Below are positions 9,655-18,900 of a stretch of 64,000 nt of DNA, one piece after another. This stretch comes from an uncultured Oscillospiraceae bacterium (GTDB taxonomy: Bacteria > Bacillota > Clostridia > Oscillospirales > Acutalibacteraceae), in the NCBI GenBank assembly GCA_900546265.1, contig URCA01000010.1, positions 1 through 64,000 on the forward strand. Direction: 5' to 3'. Position numbers and translations under genes: made by a program. The notes under the pieces were generated by a model that did not search any database, had not been told where the DNA came from, and saw only the letters and a list, made by a program, of their open reading frames with translations. Position 1 is the first letter of the stretch. Every line of letters begins with the position of its first letter.

Positions 9655-12561
9655 ATGAGCAGACAGTCCTGCCGTTCCCGCTTACATGCGGCCTGCCGCA
9701 GCATGCTGGCGGGAGCGCTGGCGCTGTTTTTCCTGCTTCCGACGGTGCAGAATGCCGCCGCTATGGAAGTGGAGCGGCCGGAACGGACGCAGGCGGATAC
9801 ATCCTATTACGGATGGCTGACTGTTCCGGAAGAGGATACCGTGGCGCGGGCGGAGCTGCCGGAGCAGGGACTGGCCCTTACGGAAGGACAGACCGTCTCG
9901 CTGACACTGGACATTCCGCAGGCCGGCGAATACGCCGTCGCCGTTTCCTACCATGCGGATCAGAACGTTGTGCTGGACAGTACAATGACGGTGGTCTGGG
10001 CAGGGCTTCCGGCCGTTAAAACGGCGGTGTACAGTCTGTGGCAGGATGAGACGAAGGAGTACGCGCTGGATCGCTACGGCAATGAGGTGACCTCGCTGCA
10101 GACGACGCTGAATACGCCGGTGGAGGACTATGTGCGAGACAGCACAAGCATGGACGCAGCGCCGGTTCTGTTCTCCCTCAAGGCGGGCAGGCAGACGGTG
10201 CAGGTGTGCAGCGATAACCAGCCGATGCATCTATATCGGTTCCGCGTGGTGCGGCATCCGGAAATTCTCACCGCCGGGGAATACCGCGCGCGGCATGACG
10301 GCCCGGCGTATACCGGCGCGCCGGTTATCGTCGAAGGGGAGGATTATGCCGTCAAGTCGGATTCCTTTATCCGCAGCAAGGCCGAATCCAATTCCGGTGT
10401 GTATCCCTATAGCCCGTATTATAAATGGATGGCGACGGTGGACGGGGTCTCGTGGAATGCGGTCGGGCAGCGTGTGCTGTGGAATATAACGGTTCCGCAG
10501 GACGGCTGGTATCAGGTGGCGTTCCACTACTCCCAGTCCAGCCAGGAGGGGCAGGAGATTTATCGCACCTTGGAAATCGACGGGCAAATCCCCGCGGACA
10601 GCTTCCGGGAAATGCCGTTTTCCTATACAGGTTCGCCTTATGCGTACAACATTCCGGAGGACGCCTTGTGGCTGACAAAAGGCAGGCATACGCTGGGAAT
10701 GATGGCGGAATCCTCACAGACGGCCACGCTGGTGGACGATGTGCAGACGCTGATGGAGGAGCTGTCGGATATTGGCCTGAGTCTGCAGCAGGTGGCGGGC
10801 AGCAGCGCCGATAAGAACCGCTCTTGGGACATTGAGACGTACATACCGGGCGTCATCGGCCATATGCGGGACATTCAGTCCCGTCTGCGGACGCTGTACG
10901 ACACGCTTGAGAAGCAGTATGGCGAGGTACCGGCCAACTGCCTGAATCTGCGGCTGGCGGACGATATGATCGAGCAAATTCTCAAAAAGCCGGAGAAAAT
11001 GCCGACCCGCATCGAGGAAATCAGCGTCGGCTCCGGCTCGATCACCAACCTGCTTGTCGAGCTGATTAATAAATGGAAAAACCAGGGCCTGTCGCTCGAT
11101 CGGATTTATCTGATGGAAAAGGGGACGGAGCTTCCGGCCGCCAATGGCAGCTTCTGGAGCAATCTGATTAACGGCGTCAAGCGGTTTTTCAACGCGCTGA
11201 CGTCGCGGGAGGCCAACTACAGCGCGTCGGCGACGGGCGATCGGCAGACGCTGAGCGTATGGGTTAACCGCTCGGTTCCCTATGTGGAAACCATGCAGAT
11301 GCTGGCGGATTCCCGCTACAAGGGCGTCGATGCGGATGGCAACCCCCTCTCTGTGCAGTTTTCCATCATGCCGGATGAGGGGAAGCTGCTGCTGGCCAAC
11401 GCCTCGAATACCTGTCCCGATGTGGCGCTGAGCGTGACGGGCGACCGCGCCTACCAGCTGGGGCTGCGCCACGCCGTGGCGCCGCTGTCGGATTTCCCGG
11501 ATTTCACGGGGTATATTACCGGCAAGTTTTTGGATTCCGCGTTTGAGCCGTATCTGCACGACGGCCGGGTTTACGGCCTGCCGGAAACGCAGGATTTTTA
11601 CGTGCTGCTGTACCGCAGGGATATTTTAGAAAAGCTGAAGCTCCAGGTTCCGCGAACGTGGAGCGATCTGGCCGAGCTGATGCCGGCGCTGCGCCGCAGC
11701 GGCATGAACTTCTATATGCCGCTGTCCTCGCAGACCGGCACCAAATCCCTGTCCTATATCGCGCCGTTTTACTTCCAGGCGGCCATTGCCAGCGGCGAGA
11801 ACCCGGATTACAGCTTGTGGTCGGAGGATGGCACAAGCGTCAATTTCAACAACGAGACCGGCATTCGAGCCTTCCAGGAATTGACCGATTTGTATCTGCT
11901 GTACGGCCTGCAGAACAACATGCCCAGTTTTTACAACAACTTCCGATACGGCGTAACGCCGCTCGGCATCGGCTCGTTTGCCAATTATGTGCAGCTGCTG
12001 TACGCCGCGCCGGAAATTGCCGGTCAGTGGGGCGTGGCGCCCGCGCTGGGCTTCTCCGATGAAAAGGGGAACCTCTGCAATCAAATGCCGTCCTTCGATC
12101 GTTCGGCGATTATCATGGACAGCAGCCTCAAAAAGGAAGCCGGCTGGGATTTCATCAAATGGTGGATGTCGACCGAGACGCAGGCGGAATTCGCACAGAC
12201 CCTGCAGGCTAAGTTCGGCTCGGAATTTGTCTGGAACAGTGCGAATCTGGAGGCGTTCGCCCAGCTGGCGATTCCGTCCGCCGACCGCGAGGTGATTCTC
12301 CAGCAATGGGAGAACGCCGTCAACCTTCGATATCTGCCCGCGACCTACATGATGGAACGCAGCCTGAGCGATGCATGGTATAAGGTGACGCAGGGGCAGC
12401 AGCCGGTGCGGATTGCGCTGAACGAGGCCGCCGTCAGTGTGGAGCAGGAGTTGATCCTCAAGCTGCAGGAATTCGGCTATCTGAATGACGCGGAGGAGCC
12501 GATAAAGCCCTATGACATGCGGCAGTGGGCCGTTATCCGGCAGGAACTTTTCCGAGAGTAA
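9655..12561 (+). CDS. Secreted fusion of carbohydrate-binding-like domains with a sugar-binding protein (cassette A)
   Basis: This 968-residue protein has a type I signal peptide (residues 1-36, cleavage after AAA) and no lipobox. Residues about 40-205 and 215-355 look like two beta-sandwich domains; the second starts with a VEGEDYAVKSDS motif and includes GWYQVAFHYSQSS, as in CBM-like folds. Residues about 355-520 are mostly helical. Residues about 520-968 are a family 1 solute-binding domain (LSVWVNRS, PDVALSV, GLPETQDFYVLLYRRDIL, GWDFIKWWMS). It is immediately upstream of two permeases. Paralogues with the same architecture start at 37736 and 62740. The usual Gram-positive binding protein is a lipoprotein of 400-550 residues, so this form is atypical. 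It presumably captures glycan and passes it to the permeases. Confidence 0.82.
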   Translation: MSRQSCRSRLHAACRSMLAGALALFFLLPTVQNAAAMEVERPERTQADTSYYGWLTVPEEDTVARAELPEQGLALTEGQTVSLTLDIPQAGEYAVAVSYHADQNVVLDSTMTVVWAGLPAVKTAVYSLWQDETKEYALDRYGNEVTSLQTTLNTPVEDYVRDSTSMDAAPVLFSLKAGRQTVQVCSDNQPMHLYRFRVVRHPEILTAGEYRARHDGPAYTGAPVIVEGEDYAVKSDSFIRSKAESNSGVYPYSPYYKWMATVDGVSWNAVGQRVLWNITVPQDGWYQVAFHYSQSSQEGQEIYRTLEIDGQIPADSFREMPFSYTGSPYAYNIPEDALWLTKGRHTLGMMAESSQTATLVDDVQTLMEELSDIGLSLQQVAGSSADKNRSWDIETYIPGVIGHMRDIQSRLRTLYDTLEKQYGEVPANCLNLRLADDMIEQILKKPEKMPTRIEEISVGSGSITNLLVELINKWKNQGLSLDRIYLMEKGTELPAANGSFWSNLINGVKRFFNALTSREANYSASATGDRQTLSVWVNRSVPYVETMQMLADSRYKGVDADGNPLSVQFSIMPDEGKLLLANASNTCPDVALSVTGDRAYQLGLRHAVAPLSDFPDFTGYITGKFLDSAFEPYLHDGRVYGLPETQDFYVLLYRRDILEKLKLQVPRTWSDLAELMPALRRSGMNFYMPLSSQTGTKSLSYIAPFYFQAAIASGENPDYSLWSEDGTSVNFNNETGIRAFQELTDLYLLYGLQNNMPSFYNNFRYGVTPLGIGSFANYVQLLYAAPEIAGQWGVAPALGFSDEKGNLCNQMPSFDRSAIIMDSSLKKEAGWDFIKWWMSTETQAEFAQTLQAKFGSEFVWNSANLEAFAQLAIPSADREVILQQWENAVNLRYLPATYMMERSLSDAWYKVTQGQQPVRIALNEAAVSVEQELILKLQEFGYLNDAEEPIKPYDMRQWAVIRQELFRE

Positions 12562-12658
12562 GGGATAAAGGCTTTTTCTCGGTGCAGGAGGACGATTTCT
12601 CGGGACTCTTTGGACGAGGCTTGGCTCCTGGAGACTTTGATCAAAGAAGGGGTTGCAT

Positions 12659-13591
12659 ATGGTATCAAAAGCCTTGATACGGACGGATACGCCGCGGGGC
12701 CGGAGAGGTAATGTCTTTATCCGTTATTCGCACTGGGTTTTGCTGGCTCCGTTCCTGATTCTGTTCATCACGTTTATCATCCTGCCGATTCTTCTGGCCA
12801 TTGGGCTGTCGTTTACGAATTTCAACGGAGTGGAATCGCCGAATTTTGTGTTTCTCAGCAACTATATTCGGATATTTACGAAGGACTCCGTTTTTATGCA
12901 GAAGATTTTCCCCAACACCATCCTGTATGCGGCCATTGTAGGGCCCGGCCGGTACATTCTGTCGTTTATCATGGCGTGGCTGCTCGCACAGCTGACCAAA
13001 GGGCCCCGCACCATCCTGGCGGTGACCTTTTATCTGCCGTCGATGACGGCGGGCGTGACCATCTCGACGGTATGGGCCGTGCTGTTTTCCGGCGATCGGA
13101 CGGGCTATCTGAACAGCCTGCTGCTGCAGCTGGGCATTATTCAGACCCCCATCACCTGGCTGCAATCGCCGGAAACGCTTATGCCGGTGATGATTCTGGT
13201 GGCCCTGTGGTCCAGCTTTGACGTGGGCTTTTTGTCGATGCTGTCCGGTATGCTAAACGTAAACAAAGAAATTTATGAAGCGGCGCATCTGGATGGCATC
13301 CGCAACCGGATTCAGGAAATCATCTATGTGACCATACCGTCCATTCGTCCGCAGATGCTGTTTGGCGCGGTGATGGCCCTGGTCGGCACATTCAACTCGG
13401 CCGGCCTGGGGGTTCAGCTGTCCGGCTCCAACCCCACGCCGCAGTATGCGGGCTCATTGATCGTGAATCATGTGGACGACTTTGGCTTTATCCGCTACGA
13501 AATGGGATACGCGGCTGCGCTGTCGGTGGTGTTGCTTCTGATCATCTCGCTATGCAGCAAGCTGGCCTATAAGCTGTTCGGAGATAACTGA
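12659..13591 (+). CDS. Sugar ABC transporter permease, MalF/LacF type (cassette A, pair 1)
   Basis: This is a 310-residue CUT1 permease subunit with six predicted membrane helices. It carries the ATPase-contact loop EAAHLDGIRNR followed by a VTIPSIRP stretch. The ATG at 12659 lies seven bases after AGAAGGGG; a TTG at 12653 in the same frame is too close to that site. It is paired with the next gene as the heterodimeric channel. The homologous gene in cassette B (40653) shares the EAAxxDGIRNR signature and its position directly after a fused binding protein. No ATPase is encoded nearby, which is common for Firmicutes sugar systems that share MsmX. Confidence 0.9.
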   Translation: MVSKALIRTDTPRGRRGNVFIRYSHWVLLAPFLILFITFIILPILLAIGLSFTNFNGVESPNFVFLSNYIRIFTKDSVFMQKIFPNTILYAAIVGPGRYILSFIMAWLLAQLTKGPRTILAVTFYLPSMTAGVTISTVWAVLFSGDRTGYLNSLLLQLGIIQTPITWLQSPETLMPVMILVALWSSFDVGFLSMLSGMLNVNKEIYEAAHLDGIRNRIQEIIYVTIPSIRPQMLFGAVMALVGTFNSAGLGVQLSGSNPTPQYAGSLIVNHVDDFGFIRYEMGYAAALSVVLLLIISLCSKLAYKLFGDN

Positions 13592-13641
13592 TCGGCCCGT
13601 GCGCCGATGGAATGCCTCATGCCGAAAGGTGAGTGATTGGA

Positions 13642-14526
13642 TTGGCAAAAACAAAAAAGAGAAAAAACCTCATGGCGATCAACCCGTCGAAATTCGACGC
13701 CGCGCAGCTTGTGGTTTACCTGGTGCTGCTGCCGCTGCTGGCGTTGATGCTTTTGCCGATACTTTACATTGTGTTTACCGCGTTCAAGCCGATTGGCGAA
13801 TTGTTTGCCTATCCTCCGCGATTCATCACCACGCATCCGACCCCGGATAACTTCCGGAGGCTGTTTGAGGCCACGGAAAACACGCTGTTTCCGCTGTCCA
13901 TTTATTTGTTCAACAGCATCGTCTCCACGGGGATCGTGGTGGTGGCCGGCATTTTCATTTCAGTGGCGGCGGCCTACGTACTGTCCAAAAAGCGGTTTCA
14001 CGGGCGGAGTCTGATATTCAAGCTGAACACACTGTCGATGATGTTTGTGCCCACGGCGGTCAGCATCCCCCGCTATCTGGTCATCAAGCAGGTCGGTCTC
14101 TTGGATACCTTCTGGGCGAACGTCGTCCCCATGCTGGCCATGCCGGTCGGCATATTTCTGGTCAAGCAGTTTGTGGATCAGTTGCCGGAGGAGCTGGTCG
14201 AATCCGCCCGTATTGACGGCGCGACGGACTACGGCATTTTATTCAAAATCGTCGTTCCTCTGGTAAAGCCCTCGCTGGCCACGGTGGCGATTCTGCTGTT
14301 TCAGAATGCCTGGAACAGCATGGAGGCCTCCAGCCTGTTTATTAATACCGAATCGCTGAAAACCTTTGCTTTCTATATGAATTCCCTGTCCAACTCCGGA
14401 AACGGAGTGGCCGGTATGGGAATGGCGGCGGCCGCGGCTCTTCTAATGTTTCTTCCGAATGTGATTCTTTTTACGTTGATGCAATCCCGTGTGATGAGTA
14501 CGATGGCGTATTCCGGTCTGAAATGA
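13642..14526 (+). CDS. Sugar ABC transporter permease, MalG type (cassette A, pair 1)
   Basis: This is the partner permease, of about 294 residues, with six membrane helices and the contact loop ESARIDGATDYG followed by KIVVPLVKP. The start is uncertain. A GTG at 13633 overlaps the AAAGGTGAG ribosome site, the TTG at 13642 is eight bases after it, and an ATG at 13672 would also leave a complete protein; 13642 is chosen on spacing. The N-terminal residues are lysine-rich and cytosolic. The closest relative in the window is 41620. Confidence 0.88.
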   Translation: MAKTKKRKNLMAINPSKFDAAQLVVYLVLLPLLALMLLPILYIVFTAFKPIGELFAYPPRFITTHPTPDNFRRLFEATENTLFPLSIYLFNSIVSTGIVVVAGIFISVAAAYVLSKKRFHGRSLIFKLNTLSMMFVPTAVSIPRYLVIKQVGLLDTFWANVVPMLAMPVGIFLVKQFVDQLPEELVESARIDGATDYGILFKIVVPLVKPSLATVAILLFQNAWNSMEASSLFINTESLKTFAFYMNSLSNSGNGVAGMGMAAAAALLMFLPNVILFTLMQSRVMSTMAYSGLK

Positions 14527-14557
14527 TGCGGCTGCGCAGGAAAGGAAGTGTGGGTGT

Positions 14558-16585
14558 GTGAAAACAGGACGAGTGCGCCGTATCTTGCTGCGGGCGGCTG
14601 TCGCCATTGGCGTGATGATGTGGCTGCCGGGTTCACTGCTGCCGGTTTCGGCCGGAAACGCGACTGCGTATACCTATACCATATCCCAGGACGAGGAATG
14701 GATGGTCACCCAGGACGCCTATCTGGTCAGCCGTGTGCTGATGAGGGAGCACGCCATGACATCCCCGCGGGATTTATTCGTGAAGGAAAACCGGCTGTAT
14801 CTGGCGGATACCGGCGCTTCCCGGGTGCTCATCTATCAGCTGGATACCGGCGACTGCCGGGAAATAGGGGGAGAGACGCTGTCTTCCCCGGTCGGCCTTT
14901 TCGTGGATCAGAACAACGAGCTTTATGTGGCCGATAACGGCCTTGGCGCCGTTGTGAAGTTCTCGCCGGAAGGGGAGGTGCTCCATCGCTATGACCGTCC
15001 CGATTCGGCGGCCTTTGGCACGGAGACGACGTATTCCCCTTCAAAGGTGGCCGTGAACAGCAGCGGGACGCTGTATGTGGTTTCCGACGGGTCCTATGAC
15101 GGCATGATCCAATTGGATCAGAACGGGGAGTTCCTCGGCTATTTCGGATACAACAACAACCCTATAACGGCGTGGGAATACTTGCAGGATTTACTGTTTA
15201 CCGATGAGATGAAAGCGCAGCTGTTCAGCCGGGTACCCTATTCCTTCGGCAACGTGGACATCGATACGAAAGGAATCCTATACAGTGTCACGCAATCGGC
15301 AGAGGGGAACGCCATAAAGAAGCATGACGTTGCCGGGCTGAACCTGTTGACGCCCAACATGGAGGACGAGCAGGATTTTGTGGATGTCTGTATCGGAACG
15401 GACGGGCAAATATATGCGGTAACCGCCACCGGCCTGATCTTTGAATACGACATGGACGGGCACCTGCTGTTCACCTTCGGCGGCCGCGCCATCGCCGTGG
15501 AACAAAACGGCGTGTTTGCGACGGCCTCCGCCATTGCCAGCGATTCGCAGGGCCGTCTGTATGTATTGGATGGGGAGCGGGGGCTGGTACATGTGATGGC
15601 CCCCAGCAATTACGCCAAAGCCGTGCACACGGCCATGCGGGAATATAGCCTGGGGCACTATGCGGTCAGCTACGAGCTGTGGAACGACATCATCTCCATC
15701 GGCGGCGCCAGCTATTTTGCCACCAACAATATGGCGCAATGCCTGTTCCAGGAGAAGCAGTACGACGAAGCGGCGGCGCTGTACCGCGCTTCCGGCGATC
15801 GCGAGGGGTACTCGCAGTCCTTCTGGCATATCCGCAACCAATGGCTCAGCAAGGCGCTGCCGTATCTGCTGCTTGGGCTGGCGGTCGCGGCGGCCGCGGT
15901 GATGGTGTGCCGCCGTCTGCTGCGCAGGCGGCAGGCGGCGGCTTCCGGCCCCCATATTCTCCGGGACGACGCCAAGCTGCTGTGGCGGACGGTGCGGCAT
16001 CCGATCGACAGCTTTTATTCGATTCGCCACGAGGGGGCCGGTCATATTTCGACCGCTCTGGTCATCTACGCGTTGGCCTATCTGCTGTTTATCGCTTATC
16101 AGACGGTTTCCGGCTTTGTTTTGATTGGGAACAGCGGGCAAAAGGCCTCCCTGCTCTTTCTGTCGCTGATCTTTCTGGCGCCGCTTATTCTGTTTATCCT
16201 CAGCAACTTTCTGGTGGGCGAGGTTAAGGAAAGCAATGCCCGCTTCCGGGACATCCTGGTCTCCACCGCCTATATCCTGGCGCCGTTTGTGGTGGCCGCC
16301 CCCATCCTGATCCTGATTTCTCACGTCCTGACCACCAGCGAGCTGCGGTTATTCCAGCTGGCGATGGTGGGGCTGATCCTCTGGATGGTGGTCAATCTGC
16401 TGATTGCCACGCGTGAAATGCACGCGTATGACCTTTGGCCGGCTATCCGGCATCTGCTGATTACGGTGTTTTTGATGTGCGTGATTGTGCTGGCCCTGTC
16501 GATGATTTATATGTTCTGGGATCAGCTGACCGACTTCGTTTTGTCCATTATCAAGGAGGTGGGCTATCATGGGAAAGGGGCTTGA
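14558..16585 (+). CDS. Membrane protein: beta-propeller, TPR-like region and Yip1 domain (cassette A)
   Basis: This 675-residue protein starts at a GTG nine bases after AAAGGAAG. A signal peptide is followed by an extracellular NHL-type beta-propeller (about residues 45-350; repeated phrases such as PRDLFVKENRLYLADTGASR and PVGLFVDQNNELYVADNG). Next is a helical TPR-like stretch (about 350-425, with a YDEAAALYRASGD motif), a membrane helix at about 430-450 and a Yip1-type domain with five or so helices to the end (HPIDSFYSIRHEGAG marks its start). The family role is not established. Lying between two permease pairs and next to DUF5696, it may organise or sense the transport complex. The gene overlaps the next by 17 bases, implying translational coupling. 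Its paralogue is at 42491. Confidence 0.78.
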   Translation: MKTGRVRRILLRAAVAIGVMMWLPGSLLPVSAGNATAYTYTISQDEEWMVTQDAYLVSRVLMREHAMTSPRDLFVKENRLYLADTGASRVLIYQLDTGDCREIGGETLSSPVGLFVDQNNELYVADNGLGAVVKFSPEGEVLHRYDRPDSAAFGTETTYSPSKVAVNSSGTLYVVSDGSYDGMIQLDQNGEFLGYFGYNNNPITAWEYLQDLLFTDEMKAQLFSRVPYSFGNVDIDTKGILYSVTQSAEGNAIKKHDVAGLNLLTPNMEDEQDFVDVCIGTDGQIYAVTATGLIFEYDMDGHLLFTFGGRAIAVEQNGVFATASAIASDSQGRLYVLDGERGLVHVMAPSNYAKAVHTAMREYSLGHYAVSYELWNDIISIGGASYFATNNMAQCLFQEKQYDEAAALYRASGDREGYSQSFWHIRNQWLSKALPYLLLGLAVAAAAVMVCRRLLRRRQAAASGPHILRDDAKLLWRTVRHPIDSFYSIRHEGAGHISTALVIYALAYLLFIAYQTVSGFVLIGNSGQKASLLFLSLIFLAPLILFILSNFLVGEVKESNARFRDILVSTAYILAPFVVAAPILILISHVLTTSELRLFQLAMVGLILWMVVNLLIATREMHAYDLWPAIRHLLITVFLMCVIVLALSMIYMFWDQLTDFVLSIIKEVGYHGKGA

Positions 16586-18899
16586 TGAGCGGAAGCGTCC
16601 GCGCCGGTGGTGGACTTTCCTGCTGGTCGGAACGCTGTGCCTGAGTGGCTGCTCCGCCTCCGGCTGGACCGCCGGGCGTAATGACGCGACGGCCATGATT
16701 GGCCATGTCGATCAGGAATCGCTGCAGTCCAACCGGTTCACCCATATGGAAGGCGACGGCGGCAAGGCGCTGCCGCAGCTGGCGCTGGACGGGTTTTCCC
16801 TGGTGGCTGAAAACGATACGCTGGGTTTGTATCTGCGGGAACAATACGCCTGCATCCGCGTGCTGGATAAGGCGACCGGCTATGTGTGGGGATCGTTCCG
16901 GGAGGATGAGCCCGAGGACTTGAACGAGACCTGGGCGCGGTTCGGCAATTCTGTGGTCAGCCTGGAATGCATCGATTCGACCGGCATGACCAAAAAGGCC
17001 GCCGCCGGCCAGGACGAGGCCTCCCGTCGGTACACCTGGCTGGACGACGGGTTTACCTGCGCGGTCGATTTCGGCGAGGAAATCAACATCGCGGTGACGG
17101 TATCGGTCCGGTTGGGGGAGAACCGGCTGCTCTTTTCCGTTGACGACGCTTCCATCCGAGAGGAGGGCGCGTATTTCATCCATAAGCTGTACTTTGCGCC
17201 GTTCCTCGGCTGCACACGTGCGGCGGACACCGACGGCTATATGCTGATTCCCGACGGCAGCGGCGCGCTGATGCGGTATCAGGAGCCGATGCAGGTGCTG
17301 CGGCCCTATTCCGCCCGTGTGTATGGACTCGATCAGGCCATTGACAACCTCTCCGAACTCAACGATCTGGAGGTCAACCGCCCGAAGGAGTTTTTGACCG
17401 AATCGAACACTGTGACCATGCCGGTCTTTGGACTAACGCACGGTGTGCGCAAGCAGGCGCTGTTCGGCCGTGTGAAGGCGGGCGCCGCGTATGCCTATAT
17501 CGAGGCGACGCCGGCCGGATTTGTAACGGATTATAACTGGGCGACGGCCTCGTTCCTCTACCGCCAGACCTATCTGCAGCCGACCTCGAAAAAGGGCGAC
17601 GGCGTGCCGATCCTGCAAAAGGAGCGCAATCCGGTTAACCCGTCGCTGGAGCTGTATTTCCTGAACGGGCAAAACGCCGACTACAACGGCATGGCTTCGC
17701 TGTATGCCGATATTCTGCTCCGGGAAGGTATGCTCGGGCGCAACCAGAACGGGCTCGCCCCGCAGGTGGCGCTGGATGTGATAGTGGCCGATGCGGAAAA
17801 GGCCCTGATCGGACACAATACCAAGCGCGTTAGCTCGTTGGAGTATGTGACGAAGGCGGTGGAACGCCTGCATGGGAACGGGTTGAGGCGGATGGCGGTT
17901 TCCCTTTTGGGGTGGCAGAAGGGCGGCCTGAGCGGCTACACCAAATCCCGCCTATACGATAAAACCGCCTGGGGATCCTTCTCGTCGCTGCAGGCGCTGT
18001 CTGCGGCGCTTGACCAGAACGGCGGCCAGCTGCTTTTCTATATGGATCCGCTGCGCGCCAAGGATATTCAAATCAATCCCCGCCGGGATTCCGCCATCGG
18101 CATGTCGCAAAACCCCGTCAAGGTGGAGAGCCTCGACAAGAACCGCTTCTTGGGCGATACCTGGTATGTGAAGGGGACGGCCGGGCTGGACTATCTGCGC
18201 AGGCAGTCGGCAGTGCTGTCGGAGGCCGGCTATTCTACGGCGATCGACGGCGCCGGGCTGTTGTACGGCGAGTATCTGGCGGACGCGTTTGTCACCCGGG
18301 CGGATATGCTTCTGCGTCAGCAGGAAGTCTACCGGGCGCTGGCCGAAAAGAGCGGCCCGCTGACGCTGTATGGGCCCAACGACTATTTATTCCCCTATAC
18401 CGGCGTGTATCGTGACACGCCGATGGCCGGCAATCAGGACATTTTTGAAACCGATTCGGTACCGTTCCTGCAGCTGGTGCTGTCCGGCCATATGCGTCTG
18501 ATAGCGCCGTATGCCAACGAAAATTTTTATTCCCGCACCGATTTGCTCAAATGCATGGAGTACAACGTGTATCCGTCCTTCCTGCTCACGGAGGAACCGA
18601 ACGGCGCGCTGAGCAAAACCACCTTATGGACGACGAGCTCATCGCAGTTTGAGCAATGGGAGGAGATCATCCGGGAGCTGACAGGCGCCGTCTGCGAGGT
18701 GCTGGAGCCGGTGCAGGGGGAGCGTATGGTTCGCCATACGGCGATTGCGCCGCTGGTGTATGCCATCACCTACGAGAGCGGCACGGTGTATGTCAACTAT
18801 GGCAGCGAGGCCTATACCACCGGCAGCGGTGAGACGGTGCCGGCGGAAAGCGGCCGGTTCGTACCGTTTTCGGCTGAGCAGAGAACGAGGGGGGAGTAG
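16569..18899 (+). CDS. DUF5696-type lipoprotein (cassette A)
   Basis: This 776-residue protein begins at an ATG seven bases after AAGGAGGTG. A signal peptide ends in a lipobox (CLSGC, lipid Cys28), so it is anchored outside the membrane. The N-terminal half is beta-rich and contains the hallmark LIPDGSGALMRY near residue 225; the C-terminal half looks like an alpha/beta barrel (for example YGPNDYLFPYTGVY and a run of alternating strands and helices). The order, an N-terminal beta-sandwich followed by a barrel, resembles glycoside hydrolases, but I cannot assign catalytic residues. The assignment to DUF5696 is from memory of the family hallmark. The cassette B paralogue at 44605 lacks the lipobox. 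Confidence 0.7.
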   Translation: MGKGLDERKRPRRWWTFLLVGTLCLSGCSASGWTAGRNDATAMIGHVDQESLQSNRFTHMEGDGGKALPQLALDGFSLVAENDTLGLYLREQYACIRVLDKATGYVWGSFREDEPEDLNETWARFGNSVVSLECIDSTGMTKKAAAGQDEASRRYTWLDDGFTCAVDFGEEINIAVTVSVRLGENRLLFSVDDASIREEGAYFIHKLYFAPFLGCTRAADTDGYMLIPDGSGALMRYQEPMQVLRPYSARVYGLDQAIDNLSELNDLEVNRPKEFLTESNTVTMPVFGLTHGVRKQALFGRVKAGAAYAYIEATPAGFVTDYNWATASFLYRQTYLQPTSKKGDGVPILQKERNPVNPSLELYFLNGQNADYNGMASLYADILLREGMLGRNQNGLAPQVALDVIVADAEKALIGHNTKRVSSLEYVTKAVERLHGNGLRRMAVSLLGWQKGGLSGYTKSRLYDKTAWGSFSSLQALSAALDQNGGQLLFYMDPLRAKDIQINPRRDSAIGMSQNPVKVESLDKNRFLGDTWYVKGTAGLDYLRRQSAVLSEAGYSTAIDGAGLLYGEYLADAFVTRADMLLRQQEVYRALAEKSGPLTLYGPNDYLFPYTGVYRDTPMAGNQDIFETDSVPFLQLVLSGHMRLIAPYANENFYSRTDLLKCMEYNVYPSFLLTEEPNGALSKTTLWTTSSSQFEQWEEIIRELTGAVCEVLEPVQGERMVRHTAIAPLVYAITYESGTVYVNYGSEAYTTGSGETVPAESGRFVPFSAEQRTRGE

Positions 18900-18900
18900 C

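Noticed and set aside
12635..12646. Palindrome CTTTGATCAAAG before permease 12659
   Set aside because: It is short and overlaps the ribosome site region; likely chance.
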